From NCBI RefSeq assembly GCF_024397795.1, contig NZ_CP072983.1:1426001-1490000 (forward strand): DNA of 64,000 bases. Direction: 5' to 3'. The translations under genes were made by a program, and so were the position numbers. This stretch comes from Lactobacillus intestinalis. Lineage in GTDB: Bacteria > Bacillota > Bacilli > Lactobacillales > Lactobacillaceae. The notes beneath the pieces were generated by a model. It was not told the origin of the DNA. It was given only the letters and a program-made list of their open reading frames with translations, and made no database searches. Shown one piece after another: positions 17,511 to 25,850 of this stretch (its first letter is position 1; each line of letters opens with the position of its first letter).

Positions 17511-17665
17511 TTAGTCACCTATTTCTATAGAAAACTTACATTCTATTTTATCACGAAGTCAACTTATTTCGAGAATTTGATGCTTTCGCTAAATAAATGT
17601 AAGTAAAAGTTCATGAAAAATTTACCTTTTTTACTTATAATCTGTAACATTGGAGTTGATGCTAT

Positions 17666-18361
17666 ATGAGAAGCTTTTTTCGTTTTATAAAAAATTTACT
17701 GCTTCTAACACTCCTTGCCTTTGGGGTTTGGAGTTATCAAAATAATCCTGATATACACACAGCAACTAATGACTCAGTCGCTGTTTTAAAACAAAAAATT
17801 GGTCAATTTATTACTACTGGGAATCTTCAGCTTCCGCAAACTAGCGACACTCACACACAAAATCCAAATAAAACTCAATCCAGTAGCCGTGAAACAGTTA
17901 CTAAAACATCTAACCGCCGCTGGCCTAGCGCGACTGCGAAAGTTTATTTAAATATTCAAAATAATCCAGTTTTGCGGTCGGCATCCATCGATGCCATGAA
18001 TGCCTGGAATAGAACGGGGGCCTTTAATTTTGTGCAAACTGATAATAAAAGCGACGCTCAAATTATTATTGGCGTAGTTGATGACAGCGATACCAGTGCT
18101 GCTGGTGAAACTTCCACCACTTATAATCCTGTAACTGGCCACTTATTAAGAGCAAAAGTTAACCTTAACCGTTACTATTTACAAAATAGATGGTATGGTT
18201 ACAGCCAAAATCGAATTATCAATACCGCCGAACATGAATTAGGACATGCTATCGGTCTTGACCATAATAACGGTGTGTCAGTCATGTATCCGAAGGGCTC
18301 TGTATACACCATTCAACCAGGTGATATTAAGGCAGTGCAAAAATTATATAAAGAAAAATAA
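17666..18361 (+). CDS. Matrixin-type zinc metalloprotease, exported or membrane-anchored
   Basis: A 231-residue protein with an N-terminal hydrophobic segment (residues 8-24, LLLLTLLAFGVW) that acts as signal anchor, a Ser/Thr/Asn-rich linker (50-83) and a peptidase M10-like domain. The zinc motif HELGHAIGLDH has ligands His190, His194 and His200 and catalytic Glu191. The Met-turn SVMYP (Met207) follows, as in metzincins. GETSTTYNP and the aromatic-rich stretch are typical of bacterial matrixin homologues. The target is unknown; cell-wall or host matrix proteins are possible. A terminator follows at once. Confidence 0.92.
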   Translation: MRSFFRFIKNLLLLTLLAFGVWSYQNNPDIHTATNDSVAVLKQKIGQFITTGNLQLPQTSDTHTQNPNKTQSSSRETVTKTSNRRWPSATAKVYLNIQNNPVLRSASIDAMNAWNRTGAFNFVQTDNKSDAQIIIGVVDDSDTSAAGETSTTYNPVTGHLLRAKVNLNRYYLQNRWYGYSQNRIINTAEHELGHAIGLDHNNGVSVMYPKGSVYTIQPGDIKAVQKLYKEK

Positions 18362-18372
18362 TTTCCCTTCTT

Positions 18373-18410
18373 TAGCTACTTTCACTACAATGGAAGTAGC
18401 TATTTTTATT
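18373..18410 (+). terminator. Terminator between the metalloprotease and phosphatase genes
   Basis: TAGCTACTT and AAGTAGCTA form a 9-bp stem with a 12-nt loop, followed by TTTTTATT. The ribosome binding site of the next gene comes directly after. Confidence 0.75.
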
Positions 18411-18422
18411 AGGAGAAAAATT

Positions 18423-19073
18423 ATGAAGAGAATTTACATCGTTCGTCACGGTCAAACATTTATCAACCGTTACAATAAAATGCAAGGTTGGTGTGATACG
18501 CCGCTCACTACTTTAGGAGTTCAAGGAGCTGATGAAGCAGGTGAACATTTAAAAGACATCCCCTTTGACATTGCTTTATCAAGCGATTTAAAGCGCGCGA
18601 GTGATACCTGCGAAATCATCATGAAGCATAATGTAAATAAAGATGAGCTTCAACACATCGCTAGTCCATTCTTCCGTGAACAATTTTATGGTTATTTCGA
18701 AGGGATGGATTCTGAAATGGCCTGGAGAATGATTGGAGGCCCTCATGGATACGACGATCGTCATGAATTATTGCGCAAGGAGCGAATTGACACCATTAAA
18801 GATTGGATCAAAGAAGCCGACCCATATCATGAAGCTGAAAATGCTCAAGAATATTGGGAACGTGTAAACCAAGGCTTTAGGATGATTAGCGAACTTGATG
18901 GTGCTGAAAACATTTTGCTTGTTACTCACGGCTTCACCATTCGCAGTATTGTCGATCATTATGGCAACGGCATCGATATCAGCAATGGCCCACAAAATGC
19001 CTCAATTACTATCATGGATATGAACGACAAGGGTGAAATGAAGATTACCGCTTATAATAAAATGACCCTTTAA
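18423..19073 (+). CDS. Histidine phosphatase (phosphoglycerate mutase-like) family protein
   Basis: A 216-residue protein. The long frame opens at 18246 inside the preceding gene, but TAGGAG lies 8 nt before the ATG at 18423 (MKRIYIVRHGQ), which is the obvious start. RHGQT holds the phospho-accepting His (His9), and SSDLKRASDT, the FREQFYGYFEGMD stretch and VTHGFTIR (second His) complete the site. Relatives are broad phosphatases or cofactor-dependent mutases. The glycolytic enzyme itself is longer and has different insertions, so a phosphatase role is likelier. Confidence 0.92.
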   Translation: MKRIYIVRHGQTFINRYNKMQGWCDTPLTTLGVQGADEAGEHLKDIPFDIALSSDLKRASDTCEIIMKHNVNKDELQHIASPFFREQFYGYFEGMDSEMAWRMIGGPHGYDDRHELLRKERIDTIKDWIKEADPYHEAENAQEYWERVNQGFRMISELDGAENILLVTHGFTIRSIVDHYGNGIDISNGPQNASITIMDMNDKGEMKITAYNKMTL

Positions 19074-19102
19074 AAAAAGTGCCCCAGTAAGAGGCACTTT
19101 TT
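19074..19102. terminator. Bidirectional terminator
   Basis: AAAAAGTGCCCCAGTAAGAGGCACTTTTT folds as AAAAAGTGCC with AGGCACTTTTT. It lies between the phosphatase gene and the convergent ABC permease gene and overlaps the permease stop codon. Confidence 0.82.
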
Positions 19103-20945
19103 ATTTATTATCTTTTAGGACGATTCCTTCATACAGTTTTACTGTGATCAAATAGTAAATTAAGTAAAGAACTAAGAAAATAGTAAATGGAATCCAAATT
19201 TTATCATACGGATTTTTAAGCAGTGATTTAAAGAACTGAAGTCCAAACAAAACATCGATAATTCCAAGTACTGCTGGCAAAGCAAACAATACACCGATTT
19301 CTTTGGCGATTGAAGCTTTTAAAAGTGATTGACGAGTTCCAATCTTCCAAAGCATCTTGTATCTTGGCTTGTCGCTGTTTGCTCCAGACAAAACTTTAAA
19401 CATTAAAGTTGAAGCAAGCATTGCCAAGAATGCAAGTCCTAAGAAAAAGCCCATAAATTCAAATCCAGAGGCCATGCTAGATACAAAGCGGTAATTCATC
19501 GCCTTAGTTGAATTTAATACTGGATTATCATCATTAAGTGAACCAGTGACAGCTGCCTTTTGTAATTTTTCAATATTAGCAAAGTTCTGTCTAAAGTTAT
19601 TCACCATCAATAGTTCAACACTCTTATTTTCGCTTCTCAACTGATCATATTGTTTTTGAGAAACAATTTTAACTCCAGCACCTGGATAAGGTGTCAATTG
19701 AGTTAATTGGTATTTCATCATTTCAGTTCGAGCTGAAGATCCTTTTTGTAACTCTTTAACATTAATAGTCTTTGTTGAATAAGCTTGTTGACCTTTTTTA
19801 TTTACATAAAAATTCTGATATTTTAAGTTCTTCTTTGCAATTTCATCTTTTGAAACATAAATAGTTTGCGGATTCTTAGCTTTCTTATCTTCTATAAGCT
19901 TATAATTGAAGGTTTTGGTTGATTTTACTGAAATCTTTTTTAAATCATGTTCAACTTGCGGGGTCTTTTTATATAAAACTACGTCATAGTATGAAGATTC
20001 TAAGGCTTGATCGGCCATATTATTGAAGTTTAGTCCTACGGTAATAGCCCCAAGTGCTAAAGCAAAAAGAAGAGAAACAACTGATAAAATTCGAGTATAG
20101 TCAGTTAATCTAAACTTAAGTTGGCCTAGAGTAAATGAATGAAGCTTCTTGTATTCAAATTTTGTATTATTTCTAAGAATGTTAATAATTGTTGTAAATA
20201 AAGAATCAAAGACAAAGTATGACCCAATCGTAATTGTGAAGAAGCCAATTGTAATTGAATTAGTCAATAAGACTTGATATTTGGTCATAGCCCAGTAACC
20301 AATTCCTAAGAGTCCAATACCCAAAACAGCTTCAATAAATTTCCAAACTTTATTATAGCGAAGCTTCACTGGCTTTTGGTCTTCATGAAGTAAGTTAATT
20401 ACATTTGATTTAACTAATTTGTGACGATTCCAAAGAGCCGCTAACAGGAATAATGCAGCAAAGAAAATAATCGTCCAAATAAAGGCCGGCAAGTAAAAAC
20501 CAACGAATTTATGGATTTGTAAACCCAATTGATTAATCAATAGTTGTGAAACTACTTGAGTTAAACCTACTCCAATTAGAACACCCAAAATAGTAGCTAA
20601 AAATCCAACAATCAGGGTTTCTAAAAAGATTAAAGTCCCTATTTTACCAGTTCTTGCTCCAAGCATCATGTACATTCCATAATCTTTTTGCCTCATACTG
20701 AGTAAAAAACTATTGGCATATACAATGTAGACAAAAGTAATAATCGCTAGAAGGGCAATTCCAAAGCCAAAGACAAATTGAGTAGTTTTAAAAGCAATTA
20801 CCAAAGCACCTTTCAAAAAAGTTGAATTGGTGGCAATCGACATAAACATGTAAAAGATTGCACTTGCAAAGGTCAATCCTGAAAACAGAATCAAGTAGTC
20901 TTTGAAGCGACTCTTAATTCCAGTTAATGATAATTTCCAAAGCAT
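19101..20945 (-). CDS. BceB/FtsX-type ABC transporter permease
   Basis: A 614-residue permease with about ten membrane helices: one near 17-40, a FtsX block near 55-160, a pair at 200-250, another block at 285-310, a large extracellular part at about 310-480 and three helices at the end. This layout is that of BceB-type permeases, which protect against or sense cell-wall-active peptides. The start MLWKLSLTGIKSRFKDY is a family hallmark. It follows its ATPase by 17 nt. The usual BceRS two-component genes are not adjacent, so its control is unclear. Confidence 0.9.
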   Translation of the reverse strand: MLWKLSLTGIKSRFKDYLILFSGLTFASAIFYMFMSIATNSTFLKGALVIAFKTTQFVFGFGIALLAIITFVYIVYANSFLLSMRQKDYGMYMMLGARTGKIGTLIFLETLIVGFLATILGVLIGVGLTQVVSQLLINQLGLQIHKFVGFYLPAFIWTIIFFAALFLLAALWNRHKLVKSNVINLLHEDQKPVKLRYNKVWKFIEAVLGIGLLGIGYWAMTKYQVLLTNSITIGFFTITIGSYFVFDSLFTTIINILRNNTKFEYKKLHSFTLGQLKFRLTDYTRILSVVSLLFALALGAITVGLNFNNMADQALESSYYDVVLYKKTPQVEHDLKKISVKSTKTFNYKLIEDKKAKNPQTIYVSKDEIAKKNLKYQNFYVNKKGQQAYSTKTINVKELQKGSSARTEMMKYQLTQLTPYPGAGVKIVSQKQYDQLRSENKSVELLMVNNFRQNFANIEKLQKAAVTGSLNDDNPVLNSTKAMNYRFVSSMASGFEFMGFFLGLAFLAMLASTLMFKVLSGANSDKPRYKMLWKIGTRQSLLKASIAKEIGVLFALPAVLGIIDVLFGLQFFKSLLKNPYDKIWIPFTIFLVLYLIYYLITVKLYEGIVLKDNK

Positions 20946-20962
20946 GGTCGATTTCCTTTCTA

Positions 20963-21709
20963 TTAACGTCTACCTAATTCAGCAATAATTTCTTGATAAA
21001 ATTCTTCTCGACTCTTGTCGTCCTTCTTTAGTTCTTTACCGATTTTTCCGTCTTTAATGAATAAAATTCTTTGAGCGTATGAAGCAGAATAAGGATCGTG
21101 AGTTACCATTAAAATTGAAACTTGATCATTTTTATTCAAATCATCCATGGTATTCAAGAGTTCAGTAGCAGACTTAGAATCAAGTGCTCCAGTTGGCTCA
21201 TCCCCAAATAGAATAGATGGATTATGCACTAAAGCCCTGGCTGAGGCAACACGTTGCTTTTGACCACCGGAAACTTCAGCAGGATATTTATCTAAGATTT
21301 GGGCAATGTTAAGTCTTGAAGCAATTGATTCAACTTGGTTGTTAATTTCCCGCGCTTTAACATTTTGAAGAGATAGTGGCAGTGCGATATTTTCACGATT
21401 AGTTAAATTATCAAGCAAATTGAAATCTTGGAAGATAAATCCAATTTCTTTACCACGAAAATCAGCCATTTGATTCTTCTTTAGCGTTGTAATGTCCTTT
21501 CCATTAATTACAACATTACCTGAAGTTGGCTTATCAAGAGTGGATAAAATATTTAGTAAGGTAGTTTTACCAGAACCGGAAGCCCCCATGATTCCCACAA
21601 ACTCACCACGATTCAATTCGAAGTTGATGCCTTTCAAAGCCTGGTATTGTTTTTCGCCTTTTTTACCATAAGTTTTAGTAAGTTGATTTACTTTAAGTAT
21701 TGCGTTCAT
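20963..21709 (-). CDS. BceA-type ABC transporter ATP-binding protein
   Basis: A 248-residue ATPase of the MacB/LolD/BceA branch. Walker A GASGSGKTT, the Q-loop FIFQDFNLLDNLT, signature VSGGQKQRVASARAL and Walker B ILFGDEPTGALDS are present. The frame opens at 21727 (ATGAAAAAGGTGA), but this stretch serves as the ribosome binding site for the ATG at 21709 (MNAILKVNQL), which is preferred. It pairs with the permease just downstream. A palindrome 30-50 nt upstream may be an operator. Confidence 0.92.
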   Translation of the reverse strand: MNAILKVNQLTKTYGKKGEKQYQALKGINFELNRGEFVGIMGASGSGKTTLLNILSTLDKPTSGNVVINGKDITTLKKNQMADFRGKEIGFIFQDFNLLDNLTNRENIALPLSLQNVKAREINNQVESIASRLNIAQILDKYPAEVSGGQKQRVASARALVHNPSILFGDEPTGALDSKSATELLNTMDDLNKNDQVSILMVTHDPYSASYAQRILFIKDGKIGKELKKDDKSREEFYQEIIAELGRR

Positions 21710-21740
21710 GATAGTCACCTTTTTCATTCTTTTGTTTTAC

Positions 21741-21760
21741 TGTATTATTTATATAATACA
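21741..21760. promoter_or_regulatory. Palindrome in the divergent promoter region of the BceAB-like pair
   Basis: TGTATTAT-TTAT-ATAATACA is a perfect 8-bp inverted repeat with a 4-bp centre, 32 nt before the ATPase start and about 90 nt before the divergent gene at 21851. It looks like a binding site for a dimeric repressor, but no regulator gene is nearby. Confidence 0.5.
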
Positions 21761-21850
21761 CTAATATGATTTTAAAGAGATGTCAATTACTTTTTTTGCA
21801 TAAACAGCAAAATTTCGCTAGGATAAGAAACAGAAATGAGGAAATAAGCC

Positions 21851-22468
21851 ATGGCACAACTAAATTTTGCTTTTTTAAAAAGTAGTTCACTCTTTAGCAA
21901 TCAGTACAAAACTGCAAATAAAATTTTGAAACTATATGAGATTGAAGATTATCGAGATGTAATGATTAACAGTCGTCTTCTACTGGAATCTATCGTCAAA
22001 AAAATTTTTATTATTGAAAATTTAGATCGTTATTATCCGGTTCATAACGGTAATCGTCGAACTTTGAGAAGCGACACCTTTTATTTACAATCAGAACTTC
22101 ATTATCCAACTAGCATCATTAATTTGTTTAATGAAGTGCGCAAGTTTGGTAATGATGCGGTTCACGATGAAGATTATTCCATTTCAAAAGGCCAAGCTTG
22201 GCGCTGCATTTGCGACATTAATGATATTTTTGTCTTTTTATTAAATACCTATAAAGAGCAAAAATTGTACTACATGCGACCTGATATTGCGATGGATGCG
22301 GCTACTCACGCCCATGATTCTTTCAAGAAAAGAACTATCAAACATCCCATAAAAAAGACCATTACTAGTAAATCCAAAAACCCAGAAGTTAAGCTTGCCA
22401 AGCAATACTTAAAACAAAAGAAAAAGAGCAAATTTTCAACTCGCTTACGAAAATTTCTTAAAAAATAA
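21851..22468 (+). CDS. DUF4145-like protein
   Basis: A 205-residue soluble protein. The central part (RDVMINSRLLLESIVKKIF through NEVRKFGNDAVHDE) looks like DUF4145, a helical domain found alone or in restriction and defence proteins. The motif RKFGNDAVH resembles the Rx4-6H of HEPN-type folds, but nuclease activity is not assured. The last 50 residues are very rich in Lys (KKRTIKHPIKKTITSKSK) and could bind nucleic acid. GAGGAAA precedes the ATG. Transcribed alone and closed by a terminator. Function unknown. Confidence 0.7.
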   Translation: MAQLNFAFLKSSSLFSNQYKTANKILKLYEIEDYRDVMINSRLLLESIVKKIFIIENLDRYYPVHNGNRRTLRSDTFYLQSELHYPTSIINLFNEVRKFGNDAVHDEDYSISKGQAWRCICDINDIFVFLLNTYKEQKLYYMRPDIAMDAATHAHDSFKKRTIKHPIKKTITSKSKNPEVKLAKQYLKQKKKSKFSTRLRKFLKK

Positions 22469-22490
22469 AAAGACCTATTCAGGTCTTTTT
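22467..22490. terminator. Bidirectional terminator
   Basis: AAAAAGACCT-ATTC-AGGTCTTTTT is a 10-bp stem between the DUF4145-like gene and the convergent TcaA-like gene, and it overlaps the end of the latter. Confidence 0.85.
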
Positions 22491-23767
22491 TCTAACTTCT
22501 CAATTGTTTGCTGATTATTGATATTCTTAAAAATAGCCGTCGTGAATTTAGACTCTATTCGATGCTTTTTCTTATCTTTCTTAAAGCTATAATAAGCCTC
22601 AAACTTAACTAAACTGCGATCCTTCCCTATTGGCAAAATTGACTTAATCTTAACTTTATCTACCATTTTTTTAGCATCAACTTTTTTAACAGTCTTTTTT
22701 ATTTCTTTATGAAGCTCTTTATAAGATTTATTTTCTTTCCCTTTAGTAAATTGCTTAGGATCAGCCTTCAAAAAATTATTAGCTAAAATTTGAGCGGCTG
22801 TTTTATCAGAAATTAATCCTGGCCAAATCGGATTAACAATATAATCCCCTTCGGCATCTTGATAAACATCCTTATTTTGATTACCAACATATTGAGAAAC
22901 ATTATCATAATCACTAATTCCATCTTCACTATTAGCGAATTCTTGGCTAATTGCTTGGGGAAAATCCGTTACTTTTTCAGATTTTATAGTCTTCCCCTTG
23001 TATTCAGTTTTAACATAAAGTTCCATATTTTTTGCAATTGGATAGTTTTTAAACATATACTGTCCTGTCTTGCTTAACTTTGCAACTTTATGATCATTAA
23101 TATAAATTTCTCCATTAGGAACACTTCTTACCTGAAAAGTCGCAGTTCGAATATTCATATTAATATTCTTACTAGACCAAATATTAACTACTGAATTTGC
23201 CTGTAACTTACGCCCAGCAACTTTTGTATTTACAATAATATGGTATCGCCCGGGAAATACTAAGCCTAAATCTTGGTAATAATTTTGACCTCCACCTTCC
23301 AGAGTACCCATATTATTCCCATCTACTACTAAATAAGAATTGGGATGATTGGTTTCAACTTGAGGACGATAAACTTGAACCCGAAGTTGGTACTTAGGGA
23401 AGAATAGAAAATGAGTGCCGGATTCAACTAAACTAATTTCATTACTACCTTTTCCTTCTCGTAAATTACTGGTTAATTTATTGAGGGCATTCTTATTTTC
23501 GGCAAAATAATTTTGGAGTGGCTTCAATTTACTCTCATTTACATCAATATCAGGATTAGTAGGCATGACATAGCTTGATAAATCCTTTTTTGGATCAGAA
23601 ATCCCGTCAATGATCCTATCTATTTGGCGATTTCGAGCATAATAATAACTTCCCCAGGCATAAAAGATACCAAAAAGAATAATGATAGAGAGTGTAGTAA
23701 TAATCAAAATCTTATGTTTTTTAGACCAAAAGGTCTTCTTGTTTTTTAGAATTTTTTTGTTACTCAT
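22475..23767 (-). CDS. TcaA-like membrane protein
   Basis: A 430-residue protein with a cytoplasmic Lys-rich start, one membrane helix (residues 19-40, ILIITTLSIIILFGIFYAWG) and a large external part. The first external region (NALNKLTSNLREG through FFPKYQLRVQVYRP) and the following Ig-like repeats with NGEIYINDHKVAKL match TcaA of staphylococci, linked to glycopeptide sensitivity and wall binding. The N-terminal zinc ribbon of many homologues is missing. The C-terminal 120 residues, rich in Lys, may form the NTF2-like end domain. A wall-stress or wall-binding role is inferred from the family. Confidence 0.75.
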   Translation of the reverse strand: MSNKKILKNKKTFWSKKHKILIITTLSIIILFGIFYAWGSYYYARNRQIDRIIDGISDPKKDLSSYVMPTNPDIDVNESKLKPLQNYFAENKNALNKLTSNLREGKGSNEISLVESGTHFLFFPKYQLRVQVYRPQVETNHPNSYLVVDGNNMGTLEGGGQNYYQDLGLVFPGRYHIIVNTKVAGRKLQANSVVNIWSSKNINMNIRTATFQVRSVPNGEIYINDHKVAKLSKTGQYMFKNYPIAKNMELYVKTEYKGKTIKSEKVTDFPQAISQEFANSEDGISDYDNVSQYVGNQNKDVYQDAEGDYIVNPIWPGLISDKTAAQILANNFLKADPKQFTKGKENKSYKELHKEIKKTVKKVDAKKMVDKVKIKSILPIGKDRSLVKFEAYYSFKKDKKKHRIESKFTTAIFKNINNQQTIEKLEKRPE

Positions 23768-23840
23768 ACAATTTACCTTTTCTCTAAGTCTGTCTTTTTC
23801 TTTAGCCTAACAATTATTCCAAAAATTTCAACTTATAAGC

Positions 23841-23870
23841 AAAAAAGCCTGCATCCCTGCAAGCTTTTTT
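23841..23870 (-). terminator. Terminator of the nuclease operon
   Basis: AAAAAAGCcTGC-ATCCCT-GCAaGCTTTTTT lies just after the nuclease stop codon, with a T run on the minus strand. Confidence 0.8.
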
Positions 23871-24713
23871 CTACCTTTGGCTCGTACCATCAGCGTAATT
23901 TAGTTTTACACCATCAGCCACATTAAAGATATAAACATTGAAATGAACGCTATTTGAATTGGTAGATTGCCCTTCCATCTCTACTCCACGGGCCAAAAGT
24001 TCTTGGCCTCTAAAAATTGGAGTTACGCGATAGCGCACATAATTATGCGGACTTTCTTTCAAATAATTTGCAACTTGATCCTCATAACGCAACATATCAG
24101 GATCATTAAGTTGACGTGTACCTGTCATTAAATTCTTCAAGTTATTATTTTGCCCAGTTAATTGATATCCGATCAAATGGCAACGATTATAAAGCCATCC
24201 GCCAGCTACCCGTTTATTATGCCAACCAGTTGGATTAACGTGTAGTGGTTCTCGCTGAGCTTTAGGCATCAACTTCTGATTAAGAAGAGCATTGGCTGCA
24301 GTAACGCGATTTTCATTATCCAGTTCGCCATAACGCTGCCATGCTCCTTGGCTTGTACTTAAATCTGATTTACTAAAACTCGGTTCATTATTGTTAACAG
24401 TAATAACGTCTTTACCAGAATAGTTCAAACTAGCCAACTTAGCTGCACTAACTGATTCAACTGTGTGAGCGCCACTATATTTCTTTAGTTGCTTTTGTAA
24501 TTTAGCAATCTTTTTATCTAAAACAGCAATTTGCTTTTCAGTAGCTCTATTTTTCTCTTCAATTTTTTCGGCTTTATTTTGATCACTGCGATCATAACGA
24601 TACTTGGTGACAATTTTATCTTTAGCAAAAGCAACAAATTGGGAATTTCTAACTCCAACCAAAGAAACTGCAACAAGCACACCAGAAAGTAGACCAATAA
24701 TTTTCTTTTTCAT
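23871..24713 (-). CDS. Secreted DNA/RNA non-specific endonuclease
   Basis: A 280-residue protein with a signal peptide (residues 1-30, ending FVAFA), a coiled coil (44-79) and a beta-beta-alpha-metal nuclease domain. The catalytic motif is YNRCHLIGYQL (His179) in place of the common DRGH, and QNNNLKNLMTGTRQLN gives the metal-binding Asn. This variant is frequent in streptococcal and lactobacillar DNA-entry or extracellular nucleases. The ATG overlaps the stop of the upstream gene (TAATG), so translation is coupled. The neighbours carry Ada-like C-terminal domains often found near nucleases. Roles in DNA uptake, nutrition or biofilm DNA breakdown are possible. Confidence 0.88.
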   Translation of the reverse strand: MKKKIIGLLSGVLVAVSLVGVRNSQFVAFAKDKIVTKYRYDRSDQNKAEKIEEKNRATEKQIAVLDKKIAKLQKQLKKYSGAHTVESVSAAKLASLNYSGKDVITVNNNEPSFSKSDLSTSQGAWQRYGELDNENRVTAANALLNQKLMPKAQREPLHVNPTGWHNKRVAGGWLYNRCHLIGYQLTGQNNNLKNLMTGTRQLNDPDMLRYEDQVANYLKESPHNYVRYRVTPIFRGQELLARGVEMEGQSTNSNSVHFNVYIFNVADGVKLNYADGTSQR

Positions 24714-25405
24714 TATCTCATTGCCTTTCGATATCCCTGATTAATTGCATCTTGCTCAGAATCAAAGTAAACAGCATTTGCGGAATTCATATGGTAACCT
24801 GCTTGCCCTGGAACATGATATATGTGAGAACGACTATTACCAATGATCTTTCCTGATTCACCCGTATATAAATCTCCTTCATGAGAATTACTGTGGTGAG
24901 TTTCAGAGTGAGAATCAGAAGTTGAAGAATCTTCCTCTGCTTGCTTTTGTGCTTCTTTTGCAGCTCTTCTAGCTGCGGCTTGTGCTTTCTTTTCCTTAGC
25001 GGCAGCGGCTTTTTGTTGCGCCTTTTGTTCAGCTTCTTGTTTTTCTTTAGCTGCTTGAGCACGACTTAGTTCTTTTTCTAACTTCTCGTATTCAGCTTCT
25101 TTAGTAGATTTTTCTTTATTTAAAATCTTTTCTTTAGCTTTGGCTTCAGCCAAACGAGTAGTTCCAACCTTTTTCACTACATAGTGAACTTTAGGTGAAG
25201 CATGACTATCCGCCTCATCCTCATCACTAGCTTGACTTCCAATCGCAAAAACCAAAAAGAAAAAGGCGATGACCACACTTAAGATACTTGACCATACACC
25301 ACCATTTTTGCCTTTAAAAACGTACTTTTTCAATAGATAGTGTGGCAGTAAATAATACCAAAATAGGATCCATAAAATGACTTGACCCACTTTTTTCCAG
25401 TTCAT
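24713..25405 (-). CDS. Membrane protein with coiled coil and C-terminal Ada-like domain
   Basis: A 230-residue protein. Two hydrophobic segments (residues 6-24 and 38-59) are followed by a long Ala/Glu/Lys coiled coil (about 85-160), a Ser/His linker and a compact C-terminal domain: GKIIGNSRSHIYHVPGQAGY then NAVYFDSEQDAINQGYRKAMR. This end domain resembles the metal-binding module of Ada and related nuclease-associated domains, but the usual Cys residues are missing. The same domain ends the proteins at 25424-25750 and 32458-33393. It is cotranscribed with the secreted nuclease (1-nt overlap), so it may anchor or present that enzyme. This role is inferred. Confidence 0.75.
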   Translation of the reverse strand: MNWKKVGQVILWILFWYYLLPHYLLKKYVFKGKNGGVWSSILSVVIAFFFLVFAIGSQASDEDEADSHASPKVHYVVKKVGTTRLAEAKAKEKILNKEKSTKEAEYEKLEKELSRAQAAKEKQEAEQKAQQKAAAAKEKKAQAAARRAAKEAQKQAEEDSSTSDSHSETHHSNSHEGDLYTGESGKIIGNSRSHIYHVPGQAGYHMNSANAVYFDSEQDAINQGYRKAMR

Positions 25406-25423
25406 AATTAAATCCTATTCTAT

Positions 25424-25750
25424 TTATCTATAAGACTTACGATAGCCCGCTGCGCGGGCTGCGGCTTCACTTCTAAAATAAACTGCATTTCCCCGATTCA
25501 TCCGATAAGCATGTTGGCGATAAACATGATAAATATGGGAACGACGATTTCCAATAATTACTGGTCTAGTAGAAGTATAAATTTTTGTCCGATCTAAAAC
25601 TCGGCGTCTTCTTCTCCTTCTATAACGGCGGCGAGCAGCTTGAACAGTATGCGTTGTGGGATTGATATTAGCCACTTCTGTAGCTGTTTCTACTCCCATT
25701 AACATTGCAAGCCCAATGGCTAAAATTTGCATGAATTTCTTCATTTTCAT
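25424..25750 (-). CDS. Small secreted Arg-rich protein with Ada-like domain
   Basis: A 108-residue protein. The TTG at 25765 opens the frame, but TTGGAGG there is the ribosome binding site for the ATG at 25750 (MKMKKFMQIL). A signal peptide (to about residue 38, VQAA) is followed by a strongly basic block of nine Arg/Tyr residues and a C-terminal domain with IIGNRRSHIYHVYRQHAY and NAVYFRSEAAARAAGYRKSYR. It is 18 nt upstream of the coiled-coil membrane protein and is the first gene of the nuclease operon. The basic block suggests binding to DNA or teichoic acid. That is inference. Confidence 0.72.
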   Translation of the reverse strand: MKMKKFMQILAIGLAMLMGVETATEVANINPTTHTVQAARRRYRRRRRRRVLDRTKIYTSTRPVIIGNRRSHIYHVYRQHAYRMNRGNAVYFRSEAAARAAGYRKSYR

Positions 25751-25815
25751 CAATAATTCCTCCAAAATAGTAGATTTTACCTTTTTAGTTTACTACTTCT
25801 TTGGAAAATTGACGC

Positions 25816-25850
25816 AAAAAAATAAAGCTTGCATTATCTGCAAGCTTTAA
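25816..25850 (-). terminator. Terminator of the NERD gene
   Basis: On the minus strand AAAGCTTGCA-GATAA-TGCAAGCTTT, followed by ATTTTTTT. The stem overlaps the stop codon of the NERD gene. Confidence 0.85.

Noticed and set aside
21851-22468. HEPN toxin of a HEPN-MNT pair
   Set aside because: RKFGNDAVH is similar to the HEPN motif, but no nucleotidyltransferase partner lies next to it, and DUF4145 is the simpler reading.
25424-25750. Bacteriocin-like peptide because of its small size, signal and basic residues
   Set aside because: It shares its C-terminal domain with two larger proteins, has no double-glycine leader, and no immunity gene is adjacent.
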